Positions 1-11,144 of a stretch of 64,000 bases of DNA are shown here, one piece after another. Where the stretch lies: contig JAKZAN010000003.1 of the NCBI GenBank assembly GCA_023053545.1, positions 1,515,501 to 1,579,500 on the forward strand, given 5' to 3'. The notes beneath the pieces are model-generated. The model saw only the letters and a program-made list of their open reading frames with translations, was not told where the DNA came from and made no database searches. The number at the start of each line of letters is the position of its first letter. Position 1 is the first letter of the stretch. Source of the stretch: Lepidurus packardi. Lineage: Eukaryota; Arthropoda; Branchiopoda; Notostraca; Triopsidae. Both the position numbers and the translations under genes were made by a program.

Positions 1-300
1 TTCTTTGAAAACGGTTCTCGGATCTTTCCGCAAATCACAGCTCTCTGAAAATGGATCTCGGATCTTTGAAAACAGCTCGCGGATCTTTGTCAACGGATCA
101 CGGATCTCGGATCTTGGATCTCACATTCCGGAAAACGGATCGCGGATCTTTTTAAATGGATCACGGATCCCTGTTCAAACCACGGATCTCGGATCGCGAT
201 CCGAATTTGCGATTCAGATCGCGATCCTTCTGAACTTCAGTCGCGATCCGTAACGGATCAGAAGATCCATTTTTTGCTTGGATCTGATCCAGATCCATTT
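1..300. repeat. degenerate GGATCT-rich tandem repeat
   Basis: A low-complexity tract is built from variants of a short unit around GGATCTCGGATCTTT and AAAACGGATC, repeated irregularly to the end of the tract. It stays open in one frame only because the unit length is often a multiple of three. No domain is visible, so I read it as a decayed minisatellite at the window edge rather than a gene. Confidence 0.7.
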
Positions 301-371
301 TGGATCTGATTAGCCCATGTATGGTTTCAGATACCAAAAATCCCTTGCCGAATTAAAGGCAATGCTAAAAC

Positions 372-3365
372 TTGACGCAGAAAACGAAAATCAACGCCGA
401 AAGTCATAAAACGCGAGTTTTGCGCCTGACAGCCAGAACTGTGTACATGAGGAACACCATTGCCCGACTTAATGAAAGTAATAACAGCGACACTGTATTA
501 CGCTTACGCCAAGAAAATGCGAAACTTCGAGCCACATTGCAATTTCTTGAAGTCGCTAACGAGAAGATGAAAGAAGATCTTGCAGCAGCTCTCCAAGGAA
601 AACTTCATGTTCTCATGGATGGCAAGTCTTATTCCAACAAGACGGCCATGACTTACGCACAGCTAAGTGCGGAAGGCGTTTCAACGAAGCGAATTCGGAA
701 TGTAGTTCAGATCGTTTTGCAGAATCTCGTAGGCATTTCAGCACCTCGACTACCCTGTGCCACTTTTGCAGCAGATGCCATACTGGTTGGAAGAGAGATA
801 TCTCAGGTCCACGTGGCCGAAGAGGTATTGGGATCAACCAACGCAACATTGGGCAGTGATGGGACCACGAAATCCGGCATTCATTACTCAGCGTACGACA
901 TCACCACAGACGAGGGGACGAGTATGATGTTGGGTAATGAATCAAACTATTATTCGGAGTTATGAATCAAACTATTATTCAAAGTTAAGGAATCATTATT
1001 TTTTTAACTTACTTTTTGTTTACAGGATTGGTTGACACGGCTGACGGGACGGCGAAGACGTATCTCGATGAGCTTAAGTCCATTCTTGCACAAATTGGAG
1101 AAGCTCACGAATGCCATAATAGCAACAACCCCAATTTTGTGCACAGAGCTATTGTAAACATAAAAAACACGATGAGTGATCGACACATTGTCCAAAAGAA
1201 CATCAATGCTGCGTTCCAGCAATACCGGGAAGAGATCCTCCCCGAGGTAGTGGACCATTGGGATGAGCTGGACACACTTGAAAAGGCCTCTTTTGCTCAA
1301 ATGAACAACTTTTTCTCTGGACTGCACGTTTTGGTGGCATTTGCCGACAAGGCAAACCTCAGCGTGTCAGTTTACGAGGAATTAATTTATGACAAAACCC
1401 CATTTGGATCATCAAAGTTGCCTTTCGCCTACAGATCGGGAACAAACAGTGCCACTGTTCAAGCGATCTTCAACCTGGTCAAGTGCATTCATCCCCGCGC
1501 ACGAGGGTCAGACAAAAGCGGGAAAGCGGCGCAGTTCGCCCTGTTTTGTTCACGGGAACATTATGGGATAACAGCTTTCCCCGTTCAGCCATTCAAAGGC
1601 AACAGATTTAATATACTTTTCCACAATGGGGGTGGTATTTTCTATCTGTACTCCACCGGGGCACTCGTGGATTTCTTCAAATATGGCGCTTTCGTTGCCA
1701 ATAATCTCACAAAAACCATTGTGGAAGACTTGTCCGTACCTGAGATTATCGCAGGTGCAAGAGCATTCGGCATTGTAGACAAGAGGATTACTGGTCCGCT
1801 CTGGAGAAAAATCGTCGCAACAAGGCACGTTGCCGACATCGCGTCGGAGTACAAAGTACTACTTTCGAAATGCAAGGAAATGGCCATCGATGCCAGTAAT
1901 GTGTTGAAGGGAGACTTCTTCATTTTTGGCGAGGAAAATAATGACACAATTTCGGATGCGCTATTCGCCCCATCCGAGGAACTGGACGAAATAACCAGGA
2001 GTATCCTCGAATGCATTGCTGCTTCATTTGTAGCCACTATTGAACACCTTCTCGCTGACCATCTAGAAGATGGAATTCACGAAATTATGGAGCCCGGAAA
2101 ACGGAATGAAACCGCTAGCGTCCCTCTTACAAATGTAGGCGTGGAGAGGGATTTCGGAATGTTGGACAGGCTTATGCGAGAAAAACCGAATGCCTCAGTT
2201 ATTTGCTTGGAAGCGATCATCATGTTCAACAAGAACAAAACTGGTAATATAAGCTGAAAAATATATTCCAAGAGAAGTAAGTAAATTGTCTACTTAGGAA
2301 AGTGGCTTCTACTCCAATCGGATGAGAAGCGCGAACGCCTTTTTGCGTTCGCAAGGGAACGCGTCTCAAAAACTCGCGATTTCAATCGGAAAAGAATGGC
2401 GCAAATAATTGCGAGACGGTTGGAGATACAATACCATCGCGAGTTCGACAAGCAAAATAGGGACGATCGAAAAGAAGCTGCAAAGGAGCAACTAACCAGA
2501 GACCTAGAGAATTGGGGTGGACTTTGGCAGGTTTCAGAGACTGACAATAAGCTTGCTGTCATTGCCAAGAAGGACCAGCACACTGCAATCACTACCCAAC
2601 TTAAATTCCGTAGACAGGTCCTGGGGGTAAAAAACTAGCTTTTGCACCTCTCTGCGAACGGGAGGAAGCTTCCGCTAACTGATTTAGTTGCCAACTTGAA
2701 GTGCCTACCACACGTGCCTTCAAAAAATGTTTCAGATAATCACGAAGACATTATCCATTTGGCGGATGCATCTAGTTTGAAAGAAACGAAAGATCGCCTG
2801 ATTGCAGGTATTGCAAAAGCTGAGAAACGCACACGACCACCAAGGCCATCAACTTCTGCGTCCACAACTCCCACGTCAAAAGCTTCAATGTCAAGGTGTG
2901 AGCAATCCCTCTTGGGTAAAAGAATCCAGCACCGGTGGGAGGTCAAGAAAGGAAATCTCCAGTGGTTCAACGGCACTGTAATAGCAGAGAGACGAAAAAA
3001 AAATGCCGTCAAGTCGGTACGATGATACACCGCAGAAGTTGGTTGAAGTTGAAGACTTGGCTGCCGACTTCCCGGACGATTTAAAGGTCATCACTCCACG
3101 ACCAAAAGAATGTATCAAGATGAGGATAGCTCATTTATTCGTCCATAAGAGCGGCGACGAAACATGGTACAACGGGAAGATTGTGGGCTTTGGACAGGGA
3201 GGTGAAAACGGGATGGACACTAAATTTGCAGTTCGGTACTTGCCAGAGGGGGAGGAATTTGAAGATTGCCACGAAGACGAAGATGACACTTTACTATTTG
3301 ACGATGGAAGCTACGAATTTCCGCTATTGAAAGACTATATTGACGGCGACGTACGTTTTTTATAG
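372..3365 (+). pseudogene. spliced transposase-like gene of an unclassified family with Tudor-like C-terminal modules (decayed)
   Basis: Three coding blocks join in phase through GT-AG introns: up to 933, 1026-2243 and from 2298. Block 1 has a coiled-coil-like region and ends near a GSDGTTK motif. Block 2 has NTMSDRH and VERDFG motifs and resembles large, widely scattered transposon-derived proteins of corals, sponges and arthropods that I know only as uncharacterised. The invariant acidic residues could form a DDE-type site; that is inference. The third block has two modules with WFNGT and WYNGK signatures, as in Tudor-like folds. An in-frame TAG lies at 2636-2638, and the frame shifts in the A-run near 2996-3003. 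No ATG opens block 1, so a 5' exon is missing or upstream. Probably a dead element copy. Confidence 0.55.
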
Positions 3366-5781
3366 GCTTTCAATTTAGCTTAGCTGGGTCAGCCATCTCA
3401 AGCTGATGACGCTTTCAAAGGTAATGCACATTAATTATTGATTCAGACTTAATTTATATACAGATTATATATTATAATTAGTTTATTTTAAAATTTATAT
3501 ATGGATGCCTTATACATTAATTTATGTACTGGTGCTGTGTAAAATTCCTTCATAGTATTATGCCCTGTCTTCCCTTTGTCTTTTGTTTGACCTTTTCCTT
3601 CCTTTTGTCGTTCACCTTGAAAGCTATACCTAATCCCTTTGTCCTTTACCTTGACGACTATACTTACTCCTTTTATTTAATTAACCGAAAACCTTGACTG
3701 TCTTGACCTCTTTCTCTTAGGTAAACTTTCCTGTGTATATAAACTCGTAACTTACTTCATCAAATACAGTCTTCATGTAGCCTTTACAGAGTTAAGTACT
3801 GTCTTTAGTGCTGTGACGACGCATCCTACTCTTCATTCCTCCTTCCCTAATCACAACGCAGGGACCCTTCTCAACCAATTCTCCAAAGGTGCTAACATTA
3901 ACCTTTTCCTGCAGATCGACTTGCACATTTTCTTTTCTGGGAGTTACATGGCAAGACCAGTATCAACATATACAAAACATATTTAGGTATGTTATAATAT
4001 ACAAGTTATGGTGGTAACTGTTTGTTATAAGATACGTAAATGTGTTGGGTTGCAATGTAGACTGCCTCCTCGTGGTGCAACCTGGGTAACGCTAAATAGT
4101 CAACAACATGTACATATGTGATAAGTGACGCTTCCATACGTTAAAATCAGGGAGTTCAAAACAAAAAGAAACAGGGCACAAAAATAACACGAAAAAGCAC
4201 AAACTTTCAACTTCTTTATGGAGAAAAATTATAAATTACTTACAGAGAAACGACTTGAAGGATAGTCAGCTTGGCCCTTCTTTACAAAACAGCAAACTAT
4301 TTTATCAAACGTCTTTCTCGCGTTCTTAGTTCTTACTGCAGGAACTTTGTATGCAACGACCTTGCCTTTGTCCGTTATCGTTTTCCTCGTTCCCACTTCC
4401 TTTCCCCTTGTTCTATACACCAGTCCTAGGGCGGGGCGCAGTCAGGCTCTACTGCAGGGGAGGAGTTAAATCCTACGGCAGGGGGTGGCGAAGTGGGTGG
4501 TGGTGGTTAAGGCCACGGTGTGGTGTAAGTAGTTGACTATTTTCCGTCAAAAGATGTCGCTGGCATAGACCCCTATATCCTGAAAATGCTACAAATAAAT
4601 ATACACCTATGACTAATTTCTCGCACTAGAGGTCTGCACACAATAATTAGGGTAAATTATGGGGTAAAGGGAAAAGGTCAGCTTATGCTAAGGAACTTCC
4701 TCCCTATGTTCGCTTGAGAATGGGAGGGAATACCAATTTAACTGATAATCCAATTTGCATGCGCTAGACGTGTAAGTATTTAGAAATGGCGAAATAAACA
4801 ATTATATTTTCTTAGAAAATTGTCATTACCATTCTTTATGGTCAAGGTTGACACCGTCGTTTTATGTATAAAATACCAATGGAAGGGATAATCCAATTTC
4901 CAAGCTTTAGAAGTGTACTTAGAAATTCCGAACTAAATAATACTATTTTCCTAGAAAATTGCCATTACCGTGCTTTACACTCAAGGTTACCACCCATCTT
5001 ATCGCTCGTCTTAGCGATCACTGTTTATATTCTAGCTCTAGTCAACTAATAGCCTTCGAAGATCTTGCTCTTTTGGGCTTTCGTTCGAAATGTTGATGAC
5101 CGGGTTAAAATTGCCATGTTAAACTGCTATGGCCCTGCTGAAAAGTGTAATGCACGCTGATGATCATCTTGATGCCGATAGGTCATTGATCACTAAATTA
5201 CATCTTGCAATAGTTTTTCCTGCTTGGCCCCAGCGTGAAACTCTGGAATGTAAAATAAGTTACTGAATATTTTAGCTTTTAGACATGAATCAGTCAAAGG
5301 AAGTAACCAATAAAATAGATTCCAAATTATTGAGGATCAGTATTTTGCAACAACCTTCACTTTCGATCTCAAATTCACTACAACAACAAGCTTTGATTAT
5401 ATCCCAACGGAATAACTGGAAACGCATAATTTTTCTACTGAGGGGAATTCAATATTTCTCAAAACTGAAGGACTTTTTAATTTGTAGTGTTTGTGTAATT
5501 TGCCAAAATGCGATTTCAAAGGACATTCACTTTTACTATTTCACTAACTTTTCGGAATATTGTTATGAAACTTTGACTAGAACGCATTCCGTAATCAGAG
5601 ATCAGCATTTCTTGATTTCGGTGTTACCAATTTCTTGAATAGTTTCAAACATTATAGCATTGTAGTTGATCATTTAAAACGACAACGAAAAAGTTCATTA
5701 CTGCGTTCGTGAGTCGTACAAACATTGAGTGGCGCAAGTTATTACGTTATTTGTTTTTTGCATCGGTACTACTGACTGAAA
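3366..5781. other. non-coding interval with an imperfect tandem duplication
   Basis: No convincing gene is seen. A C/T-rich stretch with a TATATAAA-like box lies near 3736. Two related blocks of about 130 bp (roughly 4728-4860 and 4870-4998) share TAGAAAATTG-CATTACC and similar segments, an old tandem duplication. A segment near 4507-4535 is the reverse complement of one near 9730-9754, so an unidentified dispersed repeat is present. A 117-codon ATG ORF at 5285-5638 has no recognisable motif, is AT-rich, and is probably chance. Confidence 0.5.
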
Positions 5782-7665
5782 ATGGCAAGAAAAAAAATAC
5801 TGTCATCCTGTAGCAAACAGAAACTGAGAGGCGTTGCTTTGAAGAACCGAAGAGAAAAGCTTTGCCAAGAACACCCAGCAGATCCAGATGAAGTATCGCC
5901 AGGTGAAAGTTTAAAATTACAAACTTCTTGTACTGTAAGTTCCAGACCTGCTATAGAATCAGTTTCCATTGAGCCTATAGCTAGCACTAGCTCCGTTGTT
6001 TCCAATAGCTTTGCTAGTTTAGATCTCCTTGACAAAGAAACGAACTGTCTCGAAGATGACGAAATTTCACGCATTCTTAAAGAACAGGCAGAAATTGATG
6101 CTGTAGAACTTAACATTGAACCTGTTTGGTATTCGCAACCAAAAATGAAGAAAGAAGTTGACGGACTTCGATTAGTAAATTTTTGCCATTCCTTGTCAGG
6201 GCACAATAAGATTTTTGAACACTACGATATTTGTCGCTCACCCATTCCTTTCCAAAAGGAAGTTAAGAAAGGTTTTTGGAGCAGTTTTGCTTTCAAATGT
6301 GAGAAATGCCAGGAGAATATTTTTATAACAACTGACCAGGTTTCTCCATATGCGCATGTAAGGCCTACCCAAAAGAACATTTCGCCGCATGCTGCACGCT
6401 TGAGGTCAGATAAAGTTCAGGCTCTGTCCGTCAACACAAAAATTGCAATGGGAATTATGCAAATTGGTGCAGCCCATAACCACTTAGAAGAATTCATGGC
6501 AACCGTTGGCGTTCCTTCAATGAACCGCAACTCATTTATTGAACAGGAACGTAAAGTTGGGAAAATATGGGAGAAAGAGGCAAAGCTAGAAATAGAAAAT
6601 GCAGAGAAGGAAGAACGTGAATCGGCTGAACGGGCTGAACAAATCGACGAAGACAACACGCCGTACATAACCGTAATTGGCGATGGTGGGTGGTCTCAAA
6701 GGAGGCACGGCACCAGGTACACAGCCAAGTCAGGTGTGGGCGTAATCATTGGTGCGCGGACCAAGAAAATATTGCATGTAGGAGTTCGTAACAAATATTG
6801 TTCCATTTGTCAACAAGCTAAGAACAAACAAGTGGATCCTCGCCCCCACGAATGTTTCAAAAACTGGGACGGTCCGTCTACAGCAATGGAAAGCTCCATT
6901 ATTGTAGATGGTTTTAGAGATGCTGAAGACAAGCACGGCTTGCGCTATCGAACGTTTATTGGTGACGGGGACTCTTCGACCCATAATGCTATCCTCGCTA
7001 ATACTCCTCGCACTCAGAAAACCGTCCGCAAGCTTGAGTGTGCAAATCATGTAATGAAAAATTTCACGAAAGCTCTGTATAAACTTCAGGGCAAAACCCC
7101 TGCCAATAAGAAAATTTTGACCCCTCTTTTGATACGTAAACTTGGCGGTGCAGCACGAGGTGCAATCAATCGTAACGCTAGATTGAAGGGAAATGTTGAT
7201 CAACTTCGTTCATTTCTGAGCAATGGTCCCAGACATTATCTTTTGAATGACCACACTTTTTGCACTGCGGCCAGCGATGGTGGAAAGGGTTGTAAGTCAG
7301 TGGGTCAGAAATTGAAACAGAATGTACACACTGCTTTGTACACTGAAGTAATGGAGATCTTGTTGGGCTGTAGGAGCAAAGCTGCAGGTTTGCTTACCGA
7401 AGTTACGACTAACCTCGCAGAGCGGTTTATGTCCATGGTGGCTAAATTCTCTGGTGGCAAGCAATTTCTCCGCTCGCAAAGGGGATCTTATAATTACCGA
7501 TGTTACGGTGCTGTTCTAGAATATCACCATGGACGAGGTTTTCAGGCTGCTATTTTGAAAAAATATGGTTCCTGTAGCATTGCTACATTGCTAAAATTTT
7601 GCCAAGAATTGTCACGACGATATTCTTTCGTTCAGAAATCGGTTAGAGAAGTCACGGGAAAATAA
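5782..7665 (+). CDS. Mutator-like (MULE) transposase
   Basis: The 627-residue ORF starts at ATG 5782. A CxxC zinc motif lies near residues 173-176. A first aspartate occurs in the GDGGWSQR motif (about residue 300), a second in GDGDSST (about 394), and a glutamate in the LAERFMSM region (about 550), followed by the conserved GGKQ...RGSY segment. This is the layout of the Mutator-like transposase domain common in arthropod and cnidarian genomes. Such proteins usually continue into a YqaJ nuclease domain. Here the stop at 7663-7665 ends the frame while the nuclease continues in another frame, so a frameshift or unrecognised splice lies around 7600-7690. No terminal inverted repeats were found by eye. 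Cell role: cut-and-paste transposase acting on DNA in the nucleus. Confidence 0.7.
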   Translation: MARKKILSSCSKQKLRGVALKNRREKLCQEHPADPDEVSPGESLKLQTSCTVSSRPAIESVSIEPIASTSSVVSNSFASLDLLDKETNCLEDDEISRILKEQAEIDAVELNIEPVWYSQPKMKKEVDGLRLVNFCHSLSGHNKIFEHYDICRSPIPFQKEVKKGFWSSFAFKCEKCQENIFITTDQVSPYAHVRPTQKNISPHAARLRSDKVQALSVNTKIAMGIMQIGAAHNHLEEFMATVGVPSMNRNSFIEQERKVGKIWEKEAKLEIENAEKEERESAERAEQIDEDNTPYITVIGDGGWSQRRHGTRYTAKSGVGVIIGARTKKILHVGVRNKYCSICQQAKNKQVDPRPHECFKNWDGPSTAMESSIIVDGFRDAEDKHGLRYRTFIGDGDSSTHNAILANTPRTQKTVRKLECANHVMKNFTKALYKLQGKTPANKKILTPLLIRKLGGAARGAINRNARLKGNVDQLRSFLSNGPRHYLLNDHTFCTAASDGGKGCKSVGQKLKQNVHTALYTEVMEILLGCRSKAAGLLTEVTTNLAERFMSMVAKFSGGKQFLRSQRGSYNYRCYGAVLEYHHGRGFQAAILKKYGSCSIATLLKFCQELSRRYSFVQKSVREVTGK

Positions 7666-8578
7666 TGCTATTGCTTCTCCACGACAAGATTTGACTCGGA
7701 GGCGCGAAGCTTTCGCAGGACCTGATTGCCATTATGGAAAGCCAGATTTGCCAGAGGAGATCTTACGTGACAGGTGCAAACTGATTGTTGCACAACAGCA
7801 GCTTAGCAGGGAGCAGATTGTGGCCCTTGAAGAGAAAACTAGAGAGCAGGCTGATTCTTCTGATTGGTTTGATGCAAGGGCGAGTAGACTGACCGCTTCT
7901 CACTTTGGCAAAGTGTGTAAGCTCAGAGATACAACTTTGCGTCAAAATACATTGCAAGCAATACTAAGTCCTAATAACATTAGCACAGAAGGTACTCGTT
8001 ACGGACAGGCCAATGAGCCAAATGCCAGGAAAGACTACGAAATAAAGAACTGTGTGACTGTAGTCCCATCAGGGTTTTGGGTGCATCCTGAGCTAGGTTA
8101 CCTGGGAGCATCTCCCGACGGCCTTGTAGGTGACGAAGGACTTATCGAGATAAAGTGTCCCCAAAAGGCAGAGACAGCGTCTTCCTTCATTGAATTTGTA
8201 AAATCAAAACCGAAGGACTGCTTTCTAGAGTTAGTTGATGGTGACAAACTGAGATTGAAGAGAACGCACAATCACTACTACCAAGTTACAGGACAGCTTG
8301 CCGTGACCGGAAGAGCGTGGTGTGATTTTGTTGCATGGACAAAGAACAGTTTGCAAGTTGAGCGGATTGTGTTTGACAGGGTTTTTTGGGAAGACACAAT
8401 GCTTCCAAAACTCAGAGCCTTTTTCATGGACTGTATGTTGCTTGAACTTGCAGACCCGCGGATGGGACAAAAGTTGGCTCCGCGGGAGCCGCCTTACGTT
8501 TTGGCCGCTATAGAGGCTAAAAAGGTCGCAGACCAAACAAACGGTAAAAAGGCCGCAAAGAGACCACTTGATCAGTGA
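7666..8578 (+). CDS. YqaJ/lambda-exonuclease-type nuclease domain, 3' part of the Mutator-like gene
   Basis: The frame is open to the stop at 8576-8578 but has no ATG start of its own. Its first plausible codons overlap the end of the transposase in another frame. The PD-(D/E)XK pattern of YqaJ nucleases is present: WFDARASRLTAS, then GxANEP, a catalytic aspartate in GASPDGLVG, and E-x-K in IEIKCP, followed by HYYQVTGQLAV. The family resects or cleaves DNA ends. Fusion to a MULE transposase suggests a role in processing transposition ends, which is inference. A near-identical copy without the transposase lies at 44820-45779. Confidence 0.75.
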
Positions 8579-8990
8579 TCTGATGCACATATTATGTTGG
8601 TCAAAGATGCACATGGATTAAAATTATAAATGTACCGTGAGGTCAACTTATTGAAAGCTTATATGAAATGCACGTCAAAGCCTCTCGTGAGATGATTTCC
8701 TTCATGAAATCATTGAGTTCACCAATGAAAAACATCCGAGAGGTTCCTATCAAATATAAAATGCCACCGTGAAATGGTATCTTTTAAATATACCATTGAG
8801 CCAAGAGTTTTTTGCATCCGGTGATGACAATACTAACTAATGCCTGAGAGTAAAGGATAGTTTGAGCCTCTCGTGAGATGTCAAATATAAAATGCCACCG
8901 TGAAATGGTATCTTTTAAATATACCATTGAGCTAAGAGTTACTTGCATCCGGTGATGACAAAATTAGAACTGATGCCTAAGTAAAGCTAG
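8579..8990. repeat. repeat block with GTGA-hairpin-TTGAG motifs
   Basis: Two direct repeats of about 85 bp (near 8749-8830 and 8880-8960) share TCAAATATAAAATGCCACCG and end in GCATCCGGTGATGAC. Three small hairpins, at 8687-8717, 8769-8800 and 8900-8931, each have GTGA before the stem and TTGAG after it, with about 8 perfectly paired bases. The block repeats at 45780-46190. It lies directly 3' of the nuclease ORF, so it could be 3' UTR or an element end. Confidence 0.6.
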
Positions 8991-9750
8991 TTTTCATTAT
9001 TACAAACCAACACGTAAGGTAAGTTTCTTTAATAAATGTATGTATTTGTACTGTAAATTTTCCAAATTTACACGCCAAGCAGCTAACTGCAGCTATACTT
9101 ATAGTCTTAGCTTTCGTAACCAAGCCGGAAATCTTTTCACCTTTTCTAGACCCAACTTGGTTCGCTTTCTTGACCTCTTTCCCCTCTTTGCTAACAGGGG
9201 GAAAATGTTCGAGAAAAGCCATTCGGAGACAAAAAGAAAAGGGTAAAATGCCACAAGGTATTTGTGCCCTTGGGTTACTTTAGGCTCGAGCAAACCCAAT
9301 TAGTGACTTGTCATATCCTTCCCCCTACTTTTACGGTATCTCCTTTTCATCCTCATTCTTGAGTTCTGCACAAGCTATGCAGTTTCCTGCCTGGTCGTTA
9401 TTTTCTGAGTGGCAGCACAATTTCTCATCCGAATTTCATAAACTTTAGTACACCTTTCCAAGTAAACAGTAAGAGATAATTGAAAAATTATTTCTTTAAA
9501 AATATCATAATAATAAACTCGAAAAATCTGGGTTCGTTTTTTTTTTCTATATCAATATTTTAACATGTTCTTCTACGTAAAAAATTTATGGAAGCCAAAT
9601 ATTAAAAACTAGCAACCCAGTTAAATCGAAAAAGAAATACAATACATTACTGTCACAATACAATTTGATTATATTGCAAAGGGACTGAGAAAGGTGTAAC
9701 TTAAGTTTGCCATGCTATAGCGCCATAAGGAGTTACACTACACCGTGGCC
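8991..9750. other. non-coding interval
   Basis: No gene-like reading frame with a recognisable motif is seen; short ORFs occur on both strands and overlap each other. The stretch is AT-rich with homopolymer runs and is conserved only because the whole block is duplicated at 46192-46951. Confidence 0.5.
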
Positions 9751-9754
9751 TTAA

Positions 9755-10081
9755 AGGGACAGACGGCTGTTATATTAGAATAATTCCTGACACATGTAAG
9801 TATGTCCGACAAGCCTGCAACCTTTTCCTATGGATTCAGCTACACAAGAGCTATCTAGTGTGAAAGTCTCGTCCGTGTCAGCGAAAGGGAAGGCTTGTTT
9901 ACAGCAATTTTTAGCGCTTTTTTGGTGTTTTAAGAGCCTAAAAAATCGAGACCACGAGATGACACGGACCGTTTTTACTTAGAAAGGTGCGTGTATGTCT
10001 CCTGTAAATTATAAGGTATTAAACATAAATATCGGACATACTTACATATAACAGTAAATTTTTAACTACAGTGCGGTCCCA
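9755..10081. mobile_element. putative non-autonomous TTAA-type (Kolobok-like) MITE
   Basis: The left end TTAA-AGGGACAG resembles the TTAA-AGGGCAA ends of the two Koloboks in this window. The right end, read in reverse, begins with a similar GGGAC. A perfect 16-bp subterminal inverted repeat (ATGTAAGTATGTCCGA) lies about 40 bp inside each end. The right target site reads TTAC rather than TTAA, so one duplication has mutated or the boundary is off. It has no ORF. Confidence 0.45.
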
Positions 10082-10137
10082 TTACAGTTTTCCTACGGCA
10101 CAAATATAGAGGGCGCTGCGCTCGATTCCGGGATCCC

Positions 10138-10719
10138 TAAAATAAGACAGAGCTTATACACTTCTCGAGGAAAAGAATTGCAGAAACCGCAGCCTTGGAA
10201 CGAAGACGTTATAAGCCCGAAAGACAGCGTTAGATATCTTGGCCTAATCTTCGACTCAAAACTAAACTGGTCAAAGCAAGCAGCTCACCTAATAGCAAAA
10301 GGGAACCAGGTTACTAGCAGACTACGGAAGCTTCCACTTACCTCCCAAATATCCAAGTGAATCAACTAAGGATGCTGGTTCTGAGTCTCCTCTACTCAAA
10401 AATTTTCTACGGCCTCCCAGCCTGGGCTAACACCAAGGCATCCTCCCTTGCACCTTTGCGTAGGCTACACAGGCAAGCTCTTCTTCTCATAACTGGCGCT
10501 CTGAAAAGTACCCCAACTGCATCCCTCGAAATTGAAGCAGGAATACTTCCCTTAGACCTTGCTGCACGAAAGAGAAGACTTAAATTCAGCGTACGCTACA
10601 TCCCACCCGAAATCCAAATATCTACCCACAAAAGATACATTTCCTGCTCCTGCATCATTCAATCAGAACGACAAAATGTCGTCGGAAACACGAACGACTC
10701 GAACGACCCAGCACGCATC
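10138..10719 (+). pseudogene. non-LTR retrotransposon ORF2, 5'-truncated part (end of reverse transcriptase)
   Basis: Reading frames here encode the segment after the RT active site of a Jockey/CR1-type element. They include a YLGLIFDSKLNW motif, followed by the conserved region with SLLYSKIFYGLPAW and RRLHRQALLLITGA. A stop near 10359 breaks the frame. The YxDD part lies upstream and is absent, as expected for 5'-truncated copies. The ORF is interrupted at 10719 by gypsy-1, with target duplication CATC at 10716-10719. The missing C-terminal half is found at 48284. Exact 5' end is uncertain. Confidence 0.65.
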
Positions 10720-11078
10720 TTTAATGACACTCTAGGTGACCTAGAAACACTTTAGTGTTTATGGCTCCGTAATGACACTCTAGGTGACCTAGAAACACTT
10801 TAGTGTTTATGGCTCTGTTGTGACCAAAGAAGAAGACCTTTCTTCTAGCGACAACAGAGCCATAACTTTTACAACCCTGTTGTTCAGTTATCGAAAGGTA
10901 TAAAGGACAGCAGGGAAGTTCGCCAAGTGGCTAGTGTGATTTTCAAAGTGTAACGAGCTGAGTCCGTGCGAATAAAAGTTATACAACAAAAGCTCCAAAG
11001 TCTCTTGCGTTGCCTTATTTACCACCGCTCATCTCGAAGCCTGAAACGTAAGTACAACGTTTAAATAGTTACGTTACA
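10720..11078 (+). repeat. gypsy-1 5' LTR (359 bp)
   Basis: The LTR ends in GTTACA, and the 3' copy at 44586 begins TGTAATGACAC; this copy reads TT in place of TG at its start. The first 96 bp are a 48-bp unit repeated twice, containing the near-palindrome CTAGGTGACCTAG and the hairpin AACACTTTAGTGTT. A TATAAA box lies at 10899-10904 and an AATAAA signal at 10971-10976, giving a U3-R-U5 order. An identical-looking solo copy lies at 47921-48279. Confidence 0.88.
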
Positions 11079-11079
11079 T

Positions 11080-11097
11080 TGGTGGCAGCGGAACAGA
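11080..11097 (+). promoter_or_regulatory. gypsy-1 primer-binding site
   Basis: TGGTGGCAGCGG begins one base after the LTR end. It starts with TGG, complementary to the CCA tail of a tRNA. I cannot name the tRNA from sequence alone. Confidence 0.6.
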
Positions 11098-11144
11098 ACC
11101 AGAAGCCCCGATACGCGGCAAGCAATAGTTATCTCTATAACACA

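Noticed and set aside
5285..5638. 117-codon ORF as a gene
   Set aside because: No motif, AT-rich composition, no splice or homology support.
8687..8931. Hairpins as SECIS elements
   Set aside because: Core GTGA and GA are present but the stems are only about 8 bp and lack the apical AA at the required distance; no selenoprotein gene is nearby.
8579..8960. CRISPR array
   Set aside because: Only two direct repeats with no regular spacers; the sequence is eukaryotic.
10178..10755. Intact non-LTR polymerase gene
   Set aside because: Only the end of RT is present, the frame has a stop near 10359, and the ORF is cut by the LTR.
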